Assembly (NCBI RefSeq): GCF_033807715.1
Contig: NC_084596.1
Location: 31,938,879-32,002,878, forward strand
Origin: Cololabis saira
Taxonomy: Eukaryota; Chordata; Actinopteri; Beloniformes; Belonidae
Reading direction: 5' to 3'
DNA length: 64,000 nt
Shown here: piece after piece, positions 35,565 to 48,644 of the stretch
Position numbering within the stretch: the first letter of the stretch is position 1
How the letters are laid out: every line of letters starts with the position of its first letter
Translations under genes and position numbers: made by a program
The notes under the pieces: model-generated
What the model saw: the letters and a program-made list of their open reading frames with translations, nothing else
What the model was told of the DNA's origin: nothing
The model's database searches: none

Positions 35565-35625
35565 GTGACTCTGTGACCCTGTGCAGGATGAAACGGGTAT
35601 AGAAAATGGATGGATGGATGGATGA
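35565..35625 (+). repeat. LINE/SINE 3' tail with (GGAT)n
   Basis: The sequence GTGACCCTGTGCAGGATGAA, then AGAAAATGGATGGATGGATG, is the 3' tail type seen at the end of the RTE/Rex3-like LINE (55560-55582). The body upstream is not recognisable. Confidence 0.55.
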
Positions 35626-35859
35626 CTCACATGGCTGATACTTGTGAGGAGGAGTTTCAAACCAGTTTGAAAGTACCAGAGTTATAGCTGCACCTCCTTG
35701 TCTGAATTCTCCAATTTAAAAAAATCATCACTTAATGTTAAAAGTATCTACTCTTTAGTCAAAGTCGTAGCTTTATTGTCGTTTCTTCACATGTCAGACA
35801 TACAAGGAATCGAGGGGACGTTTCCCACTTCCCTCTGTGAAACATACAGTCTCTGTAGA

Positions 35860-36775
35860 TTTGTGTTAAGGTGCCCATATCGAACTCACCACTGCTCCAT
35901 GTATCATTCATTAAACTGGTTACCCCTCAGCTCAAGAAGACAATACCACTGGCTCCAACTCATATTCAAATGTATACACTTTAGTTATCCATCTTACTTA
36001 AAACAATATCTGATTCCATATACATCCTCATATTCTCTTAGAAACACTCAGCAACCCTTCTTTTTTGTTCCTTTAACTTTTTTTTTTTTTTTTGGGCTCT
36101 AGTGGCCCTTTATTGGAGATACAGACTGGAAAGGGGTAGAGAGAGAGAACGGGGAAGACACGCAGCAAAGGTGCGCGGGCTGGATTCGAACCCGCGACCG
36201 CTGCAGGAGGATTGTAGCCTCAGTATATGGCCCGCTGCTTAACCCACTGCGCCACCGAGCGGCCCGTTCCTTTAACTTTTAAAGAAATTGGCAGACGTGC
36301 TTTTAAGTTCAAAGCCCCATCAGATTGGAACAACTTACCCATTAACATAAGAAAACTTAATTCATTACACCTCTTTAAAAACTCTCTATATTCCAACCTC
36401 AATAAACCATGTACCGTAGTTGTTTCTAATGGTATTGCCTTCTCATTTTATTTTTATTTTTTTATTTCATATATAATGTATATATATATCTTCATATATT
36501 GTATAATAATGATGATGACAATGACTACCATTAATATTAATATTGTTGTTGTTGTTGCTATTACTGCATCATATGCAGTGTTTACCTGTGTTCAGGTGTG
36601 GTAGGTCTTGGGGACTGGTGTGTGGGCAGGTTTGTGTGTGAGAGCCTTATGTATTATGTATTATGTATGTTGTATGTAACTGTTTTGTATTGTGTTGTAT
36701 GTTTTTTGTCGGACCCCCTCGAAAACGAGATGATTCATCTCAAGGGGCTATCCATTAATAAATTTACTTTAAAGT
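35860..36775 (+). pseudogene. 3' end of an L2/CR1-like LINE ORF, interrupted by a SINE
   Basis: The + strand encodes SLNWLPLSSRRQYHWLQLIF and PYTSSYSLRNTQQPFFFVPL. After the SINE it continues LTFKEIGRRAFKFKAPSDWN, NLPINIRKLNSLHLFKNSL. This is the C-terminal signature of the pol of CR1/L2-type LINEs. The 3' UTR follows with GGACCCCCTCGAAAACGAGA and CAAGGGGCTATCC, ending near AATAAATTTACTTT. The frame resumes across the SINE because the target duplication itself encodes VPLTF on both sides. It is 5'-truncated and inactive. Confidence 0.75.
36082..36265 (-). mobile_element. tRNA-derived SINE, copy 2, inserted in LINE remnant
   Basis: Reverse orientation. On the - strand, A box TGGCGCAGTGG and B box GGTTCGAATCC are followed by the same body as copy 1 and a long A tail (T run ending at 36093 on +). 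The target duplication GTTCCTTTAACTTTT occurs at 36067-36081 and 36266-36280. Confidence 0.9.
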
Positions 36776-36779
36776 GCGC

Positions 36780-39700
36780 AGGCACAGGTACAACATTCTG
36801 ACACTTCACAGGAGCAGTCGTGTTTACCTTGATTCTAGTGCTGATTCTTATACTGATTCATTTTTGCCTTCAGGTTTCGTTATTGTCTTGGATTTTCACA
36901 CCACAAAGATGCAGCTATAAGGCCACAGACCTGTATCGTTCCAGGGTGGACATTGATTATTACGCTTGATCTCAGTGTTGTGCGTTTGGTGAGCATGCTG
37001 TATGCAGTAGTGGGTATTGACTAAGTTGCTATTTCCTACTTCACCAGAGGCAAAGGGGCGAGAATGTGTGCCTCTATAGGAAAAAACAAAAAAATAAAAC
37101 TGAATACTGATCTACACTCTACAGTGGTTCACTACCAATTTCTTTTCATACGGCTCAGCACATACCTCCACCTTGAAAAATAATAACAAACCAAGACAGG
37201 TTTAGCTAAATATACTGATTTGCTGACTACTGCACAGCTTGGTAAGCATGTAGTTCATTTGTGCTAAAAGTGCCTGCCAAAAACTGTGCTTAGGTGCATC
37301 TTATATTCTTGTTCATGAAGGTGAATTTAAAGCTTACAATTCAATGTTTTATTTACAACAGCAAATATAAAACTTTTACATTCACAAGATTTCACTATCT
37401 TCTTCCTTCTGGAAACAGCAGTGCAGACTCATGGCTATTAAGTTAGTAACCCCATTTCTCGTCCTCTGACCTCCTACCGAGGTGTTTCCCTGTTCCTGTG
37501 CACCTGATCCTAATTAGTGGGCCATTAACAGAAACTTTGATGAGAGGCTGGTGGTGAACCATCATTTAAATCAGGTGTGTCAATTTGTTTGTGTCAGTTT
37601 ACTTTAGAGTAGTGATCAACATATTAACCGCCTGGTTAAAAAAAAAACACTTTGGTCCCATTATGCACGCATTATTTGATTTCACACCCATGACAACTCT
37701 GAGGAGGGTGATTTTTTTGAGTTTAGATCAAGCAATAAAATTCTTTCAAATATGATTTATTGACACATACAAATACAAATTGTACAAATATTTTTACAAG
37801 TTTTCTACAGACTTTCTGTTTGCACTTTTGCTATTGCACTAAAAACGTGCACTATTACAGAATGGATGTTCTGCTTTCTTTCTATTGTTTTATATAGACA
37901 AATTGTTAATTTATACAATTTGAAGTTAAGCAGGACAGGTTTCTGTTTAAGAAAGATACTTATTTTATTCAGTTAATTTTGTTATTTTGTATTAAAGTGA
38001 TTGCTGGATAATAATTTGTTTTCCATGTGTTCATGGCATTCAAAAATATCCATCTAATTCAAATTAGGTTCGAGTCAAATGGTTAAAAAATCGTTTCACT
38101 CACAAAAGAAGGGGCTAAAAAAATTCCCCACGCCAGGAAGGGTGAAGGCAATCGGGTCGGTGAGGTGTCCCTTATTTATTGTTCAGGAAGTTGGCAACCC
38201 TAACTCAGACACTGGCTAAACCTTATCACCTCCGTAGGCTAATTGTCATGCTACCGCTATTAGAGTCCACGGTGACAACCTAATTATACATTTTGAGTAA
38301 CAGATTTTTAGGGGTTAGGACAGGATGCTGATTGATTATGTTTTTTTTTATTTGTGATCCATAAATCTAGTTTGGAGGCTGATCTGGGGACTTTCTTGTA
38401 AATTTTACACAAAATCCAGCTGCTTTGCAAGGTGGCTGTGTATGTTCATGTAGTCACAGCCTGCTCAGATACTACTGGTTACTACTGCATTGACTGCTTC
38501 AGAAAAGGGTGTCTTTTTATATGCTTTTTTAAAGTTACATCAACTATGATCCAAAAAATTTAATTCTATTGAAATCATTGCAGCACCTCCCTGAATACAA
38601 GAGCCATGACTCTACAACAATAACACCACTTTCTCTTTTCTACAAAGGTAACTGCAGGGCTTTGGACATTAATTCTGTCTTTTAATCCAAACGTGTTTAC
38701 CCGCAGGTTACTGTAATGAAATTTAATTTGCAACTTGTAATTTTCTGCTGTAGCTTGGCTTCTCCGATATATTTATTGTTCTCGTCTTTTGTCTTCTTAA
38801 GCCTCTTCTGTGCTCTTTATGCTTTTGAAGGATTATTTCTTTTTGAAAATGAATTCCTTCAAATTCTTTTGTTTTACTTTTTTAAGGGGTGCGAATGGAA
38901 CTGAGCTGTTTGTGCCAGCATAATGTAAATTACCTTGAATTTAAAGCAGATTTGCTTCTTTAAATGCTTAAAATGTTGATTGCGTTGTGCAACAAATACA
39001 CTTCAACACCTGAAGTCTGAATATTGAGTCCACTGTCACTGCAAAAGTGCAATATCAAACAGTTTATAATGTAAGAGGGTGTTGGCAAAGATGATTTTCA
39101 GGACTATTTTACAATATGTCGCTATTAAAAGAAAACCCATGCTTTTAATATTCCAGACCCTTCAAAATGTAGCCATTGTATAACGTTTCGACCTTTTATG
39201 GACAAAGTGCAGCAACTTGTGCTGTGGAGCTGCACTTTTCCCATAGATATTAGAGTGACATCAGCCATCTGGGATAACAGAGAGTGCAGACAGAAACAGC
39301 AGTAAGACTGAAGAAGAATGATGGTGGTGCTTTCTCACAAGATTCTGAATCCTGAACATGTGCCCTGGATATTTAACTGTAGGCTGGGAGCTTACGAACG
39401 TATCATGGTGCAGCTTATTGAAGGAGTTTCATTTCATTTTTGATTCATTCCTTTATTTTTGCCCAACAAATCACATTGCATATATGTAAGTGAATTATTA
39501 ACCAAGTTAGTTTGATCTTAGAGGTAATATGTAACTTGTTTACGACATTGAAGCTCCATTAAGTCTGGTATTGGCAGACCTAATTTCATAAATCTCAAGA
39601 TCTTACTCTTCCACTCTGACTAATACAAAGCTCATCAAATTAAGATAAAAATATTTTAAAAAAACAGACATACACACATGCAAAATAGCTGAAGTAATTC

Positions 39701-40200
39701 CCAGAAGTAGCCTGCGGTATTTGATGCAAAGGTAGGATCAGGTTATGGAGAGAAATGTTTTCTTTCCTAACACATTCTCCCTCCATCGCTCAGGCTTCGC
39801 TCTGAGTTCTCTATCATCCTCTCTTGTTTCCCCCTTTTTTTCCACTGCTCTCCCTCCATCCTTTCTTTCTCAAAATCCTTTCACCCAGATGTTAGGAGAA
39901 AAGGATTGGCTGTTTGCAGGCTCAAGCCTCCGGCATCACAAAGGAGGGGCATCAACCAGATTTGATTGTTTTTGAAGTTTTTAAATGAATCTGAGGAGAG
40001 TAGACAACCACTAACAAGGAGGAGAAAAAGGATTCAAGCGGAAGAGCGAGGGAACTTTATCCATGTTCTATTTCTGCCTCTGAAAGGCACTTTTGATGCT
40101 TATCTTTGTTTCACGCAGGCACCCACTCCTCCTCCTCCTTCTTCAGACCAAGTTTACATAGGTGTGATGGGCGGGCAACGCTCGGAGCCAAACTAAATAT
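36780..40200. other. Gene-poor stretch, nothing recognised
   Basis: AT-rich DNA with no exon or element that I can support. Confidence 0.45.
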
Positions 40201-40330
40201 GAGATTTGTTTAAAAAGGGACAGACAGTGGAGGATGGCGGATGCTGCTGTGCTACAGGAGTCCTGTGAATGTGTGAGGACGCTGGGACAATCAGAAGCTG
40301 CGTTCTGGGGCCTTCCACCTGCTAGCCAGC

Positions 40331-40366
40331 ATGTCAAAAGTGCTCAAGACCAAAAATGTCTCCTGG
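40331..40366 (+). other. Candidate first coding exon (MSKVLKTKNVSW)
   Basis: An ATG opens 12 codons that end at a good GTGAGT donor (40367). The preceding 130 bp are less AT-rich. An overlapping ATG at 40234 in another frame (MADAAVLQESCECVRTLGQS) has a better start context, so the true frame is unclear. The protein is not recognised. It may be an alternative start of a gene extending beyond 64 kb. Confidence 0.27.
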
Positions 40367-40369
40367 GTG

Positions 40370-41790
40370 AGTGTTGACTTTCTAGCTGATAGGTGGGAGG
40401 AGGAGGGGGGAGAAGATGGATGGAGTGGGCTAGTATATGAATTTTCTTTTTCTTCCTATTCTTGTTTTAACTGGTTGCATCCACCTGGCATCAATAACGG
40501 AATAAGTTGATTTTTTTTAGCTGTTGCGCAGACGTGTAGTTTCTAGCTGTGTGGACAAAGTGCTATAGGTCATACACTACTGGACTCCCGTTAGGACACA
40601 GATGGACACACACACACTGGTGTTAAGAAGCTTAGGGACAGATGCTTGTTGTGAATGTGAGAGCACATGTTGTATGAACACGTGTAGCGGGGAGTGGCGG
40701 TTGGACGAATGGCGTGATGTGTCATTGTGGCTTTGCAGGAGTAACACACGCAAGCCCTGATTTCCCACATCTATGCAAGGTCTACTTACACCGTTATTTG
40801 CAGCTTAGCACTCAAGTATCATCAAGGTCTGATTACTAGATTTTCTGTCAGATGCAGGATTAAGGCTTGCCTTATCTATTTTTTGTAGAAATTTCTGATA
40901 AAGAAGATCATCTGCTGTTGAATGTTCCAGGGTTGACGCTGCATCAGTTAACTGGCGTTTTTGAGGACTATAGAACTCAGCAAATGGAACAATTTTTTCC
41001 AGAATATAGTTCTGACTACAAAAAATGGTTTTGAAGACCATTCGTGTAGGTCTCTGGTTGTTACTGTTTTAACATAGGCTAACTATTGCATCACGAGTTA
41101 GCATGAGCTGAAACGAATAATGATGGCTGGAGTGGCTCCAGTAATCATAGTATAGTTGTTTTTCCTGTGGCTTACCATGTATTGACACGACTGCTGGACC
41201 AGTATGCAGTACATACTACAGTACATACTATGTTGTATACACAGTATGCACTTTCCAAAAACAATGCATGTTTATTTCTGAAGTGAAGTTGGACATTTAA
41301 ATATTTAGTGATAAATAGAAATTGACAAATGTTTGTGTCTAGCCCGGAGTGGGCATTTTAAGAACTACAATTTTCCATCCATTCGTGTTGGTTTCAAAAA
41401 CTGGATGTTGCCCAATGGATGTTACCTGGCCTGTCATACCCATTCACTTTGTGACAATTCTCTATTGTAAAATAGGTCTGGTATCCCTCCCATTCACAGC
41501 CACTTCTACCAGTACTGAACAAAATAAACTGGGACAGTGGCAAAAAGCACCATTGAACTGTTGCAAAATTGCTACTAACCTGTTTTTGCTGCAAAAGTGA
41601 CAGCATTCATTCAGTGTTATTATTGCTCCACTCTTAACCATTTTAGATATATTTTGCTGATACTAATTTGATTGGTTATACTGTATGCCTTTTCTGGCTG
41701 GCCAGGCTACTTTGAGCATCAGCAATTTCCTTTTTGACCACGTCTGCTCCTCTTTTTTTCTCTTTTATTTCATATTTAATAACGAGGGTC
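40370..41790. other. No gene recognised
   Basis: Unique-looking DNA. An ACAGTACATACTATG-like short duplication lies near 41205-41250. Confidence 0.45.
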
Positions 41791-41794
41791 CAAC

Positions 41795-42035
41795 TGAAAA
41801 AAATGGTATTGAGTTCAAGGGGTAGAAGTTTTTTACTTCTTCCTACTCCTTTTTCGAGCATGACACATTTGCTATTATATTTATTCATTCTCATCTACTT
41901 TGTTTACGATGTTACATTTATTATGTAGTGATTATTATTGTTTGTTTTATTTATTTTTTAAATATTATTTTTCTTCTGTTTATTAATTTTTTATTTTTTT
42001 GCTTATGGTCGAAATAAAAGATATCAATCAATCAA
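41795..42035 (+). repeat. LINE 3'-tail repeat, forward copy
   Basis: It contains GGTATTGAGTTCAAGGGGTA, CTTCTTCCTACTCC, GAGCATGACACATTTGCTAT and an end like CGAAATAAAAGATATCAATC. It is the opposite-orientation partner of 9737-9960. Its end is an AATAAA and a short (ATCA)n tract. Confidence 0.65.
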
Positions 42036-42039
42036 TAAT

Positions 42040-44320
42040 AAAAAAGCAGATGGAGGCCACTTTACTCCTATTTTGAGACTAGGTTACAAATTACTGTCAA
42101 TTACCCTTAAAGCAAGTTATAAATATATTATTATCACTAAAAATAAGGTCCAGGTTGTAAAAAACCGAACTTTCCCTTTAACAGATGTAACAGAATTATC
42201 CTTTACAAGATCATTTTTATATTTGCAGGTAGGTCTTCTGCTGATTTGGCACATGTATACCCAGTCTGTTCCAATTGGCCGCAAACCTATCGGCATCCTC
42301 AGTGACTTCTGAGGATAGCAAAAAGTAACGACTGTCATAGCATTGCTGTGTCCAAAACTTTCCTGACCGGATTTTATAGATTTCTGCATGTATTCACAGT
42401 GAAAAACATTTATTTTATATAGGCCACTAAACAAAATCAATTTTGGCGAAAAAGATTTCAGGAAATATGGAGCAGATTAGGGTAGGATGAATGAATGCCT
42501 GTCAGACTCGGGCTCAGGGCCCAAATTGAGTAAAAGGGAGCTGTTGATTCAGAGGCAGTATTGGAAGAGTTTAGCTGATCAATAAAACCCAAAAAATATA
42601 AACAAAACAATCATGTAAGAAGTAAATGAGATGAGAAAAGAATAAAAACTGCCACAAAGAGGCTCAGAATGATTGAAATTAACAATAGACTGAAAAAATC
42701 AGGCTGAAATCAACTGCAAAGACAGTCGAAATTAAAACGATGGAAATAATCATAACCATTTCAGTCAAGTTTAAAAGAGAAAAGATTCCCACAGCTCTTT
42801 TTCTCAGAAGTGCAAACATTCACAACAATCACAAGGAAATTCAATATGCCCCAAAGAATAAATTCTGCTACACTGAGATTTAAAAATAACCAGAAAAACA
42901 CAACCAACAATGATCAAAATAAGAACATACAATTAAGAATCATAAATTAAAAGAAACAACACTAATTGCCTCACAGAGCCAAACATCAGCCACAAATAAA
43001 CTCAAAACACATCCAAGTCATCTGTACTTGCTTTTTTTCAACTTTCAGTCCATAAGACATGGGGTCTTTGTCGAGCCTTTGGCAGGTATATGCCTTGCTC
43101 TTTTCAGCCGGCCCAGTTATCAGGTTAAACGTTGGGGCTCATGTTTTCTCTCCCAGGTGGTGGGATCCCAGTGGTCCCAACTTGGACTGTGAAGTGTACG
43201 CTATTAAAGACACGCGTGTCTGCTTTCTGTATGTGAGTGTGCAGCTGTGTGTACTGTAGGTCCAGATGTCCGTTGAGCCAGAGGTCACAGTCTGGGCCAG
43301 CTGACCACAGTCCTACATTTTCTTTTCCATTCTCAGTTATGTAATTCTCATCTGTGTCTCTCCCCTCCTGAAGCTCTCACAGGGGATTTTGGTACTCCAT
43401 CCCAGCACCCATCTGCTCACGTCCCCCGCCTGGTTGTTAAGGTTACAGGCCGCCATGAAAAATAGCTTATGTTGCGTGACTTACCTTTTAACACTGGCAG
43501 AGGAAATGGCTAAATGGTTGATTTTTATTGTTGTTTCACAGAGGTTCACAGTTCAATACCCATCTATGTGGAGTTGCCATGTTTCCTCCGTGATCCTGGC
43601 AAGGGTTTGTCCAGCTGCTCCAGCATCCTCCAACTGTCTAAAAACCACCACGATTGAAGTGGAAGTAAAAAATCAGTAACCTTTTGATAACTTCGAGATC
43701 CAGACGGGTACAATTCTTATTGAATTAAAAAATGACGAATGAAACTTTCTTGTTATCAGCAAAACGTCTATGAGCATCACGAGTTACGAGTTCCTAAGTC
43801 TCCCTTGGGAGTGTTGAGCACCGTGTAAGGACCAGATCCGGTTTCCCAAATGAAAAAAAAAAAGGTTTTCCTTCAATAAAAAAACCCACAGATCCTGCAA
43901 TCCTAACAGTTTAATCAAATCTTTAGCTGTAAAGTAATAACAACTGATGTTCAAGGGATATAGTGAGGGATGTGATGTCAGAGGGGTTTTTATATCTGAT
44001 GAAAAACAAGAATCCACTTTTTAACAACAAAAGAAAAGCATTTTATCATCATGGAAAATCCCTTTTTCAAACATTTTATGCTGTCATGGAACATGCCACA
44101 ACATGCCATCTGACACAGTGATGGGGGGTAACTTAAGGATACAAGAAACAGCCTGTCTCGCTGATGGTGACATAATGACACTGATCCAATGTGGTGAGAA
44201 AAGCTCATGATTACGCTCTCTGGATGATGAATGCTAGGTTTGTCTGTAGTTATGTGGAGTAAATCGGGCGCACAAAGGCATTATGTACTGCCTGCTTTTT
44301 AATTCCATCCTTTTATCCTG
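42040..44320. other. No gene recognised
   Basis: AT-rich DNA, probably intron or intergenic. Confidence 0.4.
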
Positions 44321-44329
44321 GAGCCGGGC

Positions 44330-44780
44330 CAAAATGCTCTCATTTGTGCAGCCAGGGCGCGGGGCGCGTGTTTGGATGCGGGCGCGTCACTCATCACAGG
44401 CGCCGAGGAGGGAATAGGCTATGGACTTAAACGAGGCATCCCTTCCTTTAAGACATTTGGGACTCACAGGCAGGGCAGGCTATAGTTGGACACCTTCTCC
44501 GTGCGGTGGCCGCTTGAGGTCAGAGTGAGCCGCGCAACAGATGCCGCATCGAGAAATAAGCCTTTAATACCCCCAGGACTTGGGAAAGGGTAACCACACT
44601 CAACGCGCAGGACAGGCTCGAGTGAAACTCCCTCAGAAAACTCATCCAGTCTCCAATTTTTTTTGTCCTGTACGTGGCGGTTTGGGCTATACCTGCCCAT
44701 TACGCATACAGAATTAACGCATAGTTTGGAGTTGCGCGCATCCGCACATCGGATTCATCCACCTGATCTCATGGCCTGCG
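44330..44780. promoter_or_regulatory. CpG-rich, promoter-like stretch
   Basis: Local CpG density rises sharply (GGGCGCGGGGCGCGTG near 44350, GGGCGCGTCACTC near 44380, GTTGCGCGCATCCGCAC near 44732). It lies directly before the candidate first exon at 44874. CpG-rich DNA is otherwise confined to repeats in this window. Confidence 0.4.
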
Positions 44781-44873
44781 TGTCCACACCTCCTTCACTG
44801 GAGCCAGGCGAACGGTAACTTCAACAGGGTTTTAAAAACCGTGGAATACCGTCTGCGGACACTCTGAACCACC

Positions 44874-44891
44874 ATGCCGCCCAAAAAGAAG
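44874..44891 (+). other. Candidate first coding exon (MPPKKK)
   Basis: An ATG in good context (ACCACCATGC) opens six codons, then a GTAAAA donor at 44892. The upstream CpG-rich stretch supports a promoter. The gene is not identified, since the downstream exon is not recognisable in the window. Confidence 0.35.
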
Positions 44892-44894
44892 GTA

Positions 44895-47520
44895 AAATAT
44901 ACAATATTTGTGTTTGCCTGTTTTTCCGCGTGTGTGGGTGCTTTAATTAATTCATTAATTTTTTTTTTTATTATCTCTGAGTGCTGGACAGGAAGCGCAG
45001 CAAAATACACCATCTGTTGCACTGGGCGTTAATCCCTGTGTGAGGCCTTTCCACATCATTGCGCTCTCACTGTGACAGGGACAGGCGTGCAGGGCAGAGA
45101 GAGATGCATATCCACATCTTTGTATCATGACCTGTGTCCAGATGAAAACAGGCTTCAGAGAAGGTTGCGTAACTAATAGCCTGTGAAGACCAGATGGACT
45201 AAATCTTTTGATTATTCTCTCAAAAATAACTCGTGGACTTGGAAGGGATTCTGTGCAGGAGGCTGCTGTTGGTTACTCATAGGAAAACTAAAAGTAGTGC
45301 ATGCTGCCACCACATGTGGGTTAAATTCAACTATATCACAGCAGCGGATGTATTGAAGCTTCCCGAGTTGGATATGTCCGGAAATTCATAAGTTTACTGT
45401 TTGATTTGACATATTTTTATTTATTTAACTAATACCAATACTAATACTTATGCAATGTTCTTGGTTAGGAAATGTATTAAATTATAGCTAGAAAACCAGC
45501 TTTAAAGTCACAGCGTCATGGAGAGAACAGGGTTCTTCCTTTGTTCAGGTATCACCTATAAACTGTGATGTAACAATATGTAGCTACCAATGTGTTCCCA
45601 GAATCTGTAGACTTTCAAAAAATATATAATCAAAAATAATCAACCCTCAGCCTGTATCACATGAACTCATTCTCTCTCACAACTTGTGATTATAATTATG
45701 ATGTCACATATGTCAAATGTCCAGAGCGGACGTGCAGACAAGCCCCTCTACCACCTATTAATAAAGATTTTGAGGTATGACGTTTGCTCCATCAACGTGA
45801 ACAGACAACATTAGCGTGATTTTTAGAAAGCAGAAGGAAAGACCAAGGTGTGTGGCCTTAGATAGAAAATCCAGCAGCTGTGTGACTCCAGGCTGGACAG
45901 TTGAGGATTTCACTTTAACTCTAATTCCATCCTGATGTGAAGACCAAACAGACATATTTTTTTGTGGGAGACCCTTTTAAAAAATACTTGGAGCACCAAA
46001 GCAGGCTTTACAATGCTGCATCTAAGTTCACTGCATGACCAGCTTTATTGTTTTACTTAAATAAGACCTCGTAAAGGTCCACTGAACCTTTTTGTAAAAC
46101 GGTTTTAAATCTTAACCACCTGTTGATTATCACAAATTTCCTGTTTTTCACTTCGGACTTCATTGATAAATGAACATTTAGCATAATTTTATATGTTGAA
46201 GATAGTTATACCCCAATATTTTGATAATCTGTTACATTTTTCGTCACTCAGATTACGCAGACTTTTCTCTGTGATTCAGTCAGAGATCCACCATCATCCC
46301 ACACCACATTACAAAATTTAATGAAGAGAGATCAGAGACAAAAACATTAACTAAGAAGACCTAACAGTCTCTGGGTGGATGATTGTACAGGACTTCCAGG
46401 TGCTTGCATTCTGTTTGTTGCCTTGGATAAGAAAAGCCTCTTAGTGGTTGTTACGAGGGTATTACATACCTGCTCTACTCCCAAGACGGAAGTGGAGCAA
46501 TGAGATTTCAGAGCTGTCCGGAAAGTCCTCTAATTAGGTCAGTTGGTGTTGTGATTAGGAATGTTTCCAATTATACAGCTGCGTCTGCCCTTTTTCCCCC
46601 CACTAATATTCAGTTGTGGTTTTCCAGTGATAATGCAGGGGTCAGTTGTTCAATAGGTGAGAAATGATCATTACAGGAACGGCTTGCAAAAGGGTTTTTT
46701 AATCCCTGTGCACACGCCTCATCTTACTGATACTAATAACCATGCTTCATATCGCTCCCCAGAGCCAAGAAACCACTATAGATGAAATGTATCTATTACG
46801 AGAGTCAAGCAAGTTGGGGATTAAGTAATAGCCGTACAATTAATGCAGCTCTGGTATCTCGGTCTGATAATAGAGTTTGAGACTGAGCACATGCAGTCTC
46901 AGCAGCAATGTTGGCTGTCTGTGAGGAGTTTGCAGTTGTCTCTCTGTCTCCAAATCCTGGATTGACGCATGCTATCTTAATCTCCTTACCCAGAGACAAT
47001 CACGACCCAGAGAGAGAAGGATTCAGACACACGTAGCTTCACCCTATAATTATTTTTCTATTTCAATATCTGGTCTCGTCGTTCCCTTTAAGGCAGATAT
47101 GTTTTTTCTTTCTTCCCTTTTGGTTGGACGATATGACTTTGACTTCAAAATGAGCGTGAAATAATAATATTATGTTAAAGGAATTACTGTCACTTGCATC
47201 ATTACTCTCAAATGCAAAGTAGAAAATACAAAATTCATGAAAGGAGAATTATTCCCTCAGCTGTTTAAACTTTTCGTAAGATGCAAACAAAAAACGGTTT
47301 GAATAAAATAATGTTAAGCTCATATGCTACAAATGTAGAAATCTGGGAATCCATCGGAAAATCGACTACAGTAGCCATTCCTTCACTCATTTTCTCATAA
47401 AATGGACAGTTTTAATTTTGAAAAAAAAAACAGTCAGTAGTTTCGGTATATATTCAGTGTTTTAAAATGTTATTAATTCATGCTTTGAATAAACAAACAA
47501 ATGAGTGTTTAATGTAATGA
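44895..47520. other. No gene recognised
   Basis: Probably intronic or intergenic; AT-rich with no supported feature. Confidence 0.4.
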
Positions 47521-47983
47521 ACTGGGGTCCGTTTCACAAAGCAGGTTTAGTGAAAACTCTCAGCCTGTTAACCCTGAAATGAGGGAAACTCTGAGTTTTC
47601 CGTTTCACAAAGGGAGGTAACTCAAACCAGAGAAAGAGGGATAACTCTAGCCTGTTTCACAAAGAGAGGTAACTTAAGCTCTCGGTCAGTTACCGTAGTA
47701 ACAGACTCTCTGAACCTAACCTGGTCGGGACCAGGGGCCTCATTTATAAAGCTTGCTTGCGCACAAAACAGGGCTTGAAAGATGTGCACGCCACCTTTTA
47801 CGCAAAGGTTGGGATTTAAAAAAAAAAAATAACTGAAAAATGTGTGTATCTTTACGCCAACCCTGACCTAGCGCATGAACATTTTGAAGGTGCAGGACAC
47901 GCCGTGCCAGGAACCTCCTCGTCACCCTGTAGAGTCACTGTAGAGTGACTGAGGACAGAGCAAATGAGTGCCAGGCCACTCTA

Positions 47984-48220
47984 CGGAGCCCCTAAAGGGA
48001 CAATGATTTTTTATATAATGAGGTTTACGCATGCGTGAAACCTAAATTATGGTTCCGCGTTAAAACGACGCAGAGTCGTAGGGTACGCGGCAACGCGCAC
48101 CTACGCCGTAGGCTCTGCGTTGGTGTAACGTGGAACCATAAATCAGCCTTAAAGGTTTCACGCGCGCACGTAAAACTTATTATATATATAAAAAAAATCC
48201 GTGTCCCTTTAGGGGCTCCG
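47984..48220. mobile_element. TA-flanked inverted-repeat element nested in the Harbinger-like MITE
   Basis: Ends CGGAGCCCCTAAAGGGACA and GTGTCCCTTTAGGGGCTCCG are complementary and flanked by TA on both sides. Inner arms (GGTTTACGCATGCGTGAAAC and GTTTCACGCGCGCACGTAAA) also pair. The centre is foldback copy B. Confidence 0.7.
48044..48150. mobile_element. Foldback MITE copy B
   Basis: Arms AATTATGGTTCCGCGTTAAA and ACGTGGAACCATAAATCAGC pair. Inner segments GACGCAGAG and CTCTGCGTTGG also match the family. The core has CCTACGCCGTAGG. Confidence 0.8.
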
Positions 48221-48644
48221 TACCTCTTGGCCTCCACCTTCAAATCACACCACTTCTTTTTTTTCTGCAACAGATCTGTCCATGGCACTTGCAGCGTTTA
48301 GCGCAGCAACAGCGTGCTGCCACTCACTCACTTTATTTTATACTATTTATATACTATTTATACTTTTACTGTGACTACCAAATAATGTCGTTTTCCTGGC
48401 TTCCACAACACCTCGATCTCAGTCTCCGTGAAATTTAGTGGCACGGTTGCCTGGCTCGACACATCTCATTCAACCTGACGCACACCAGAAACAGACTGCA
48501 GGAAGCCGCTGCGCATGCTCAGCAGGCTCATTTATATGCAAATATAAATACTCTGAGATCGGAGTTTCCAATCTCAGAGTAGATCAACTAAGAGTTCAGG
48601 ATTAGACTTGTTTGTTGAACCTGCTTTGTAAAACGGACCCCTGA

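Larger units (their letters stand above)
47525..48640. mobile_element. PIF/Harbinger-like MITE (outer element)
   Basis: Terminal inverted repeats GGGTCCGTTTCACAAAGCAG and CTGCTTTGTAAAACGGACCC (one mismatch) are flanked by a 3-bp duplication CTG (47522-47524 and 48641-48643). A 3-bp duplication is typical of PIF/Harbinger. Subterminal GTTTCACAAAG motifs repeat three times on the left. It has no transposase and holds two nested palindromic elements. Confidence 0.75.
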
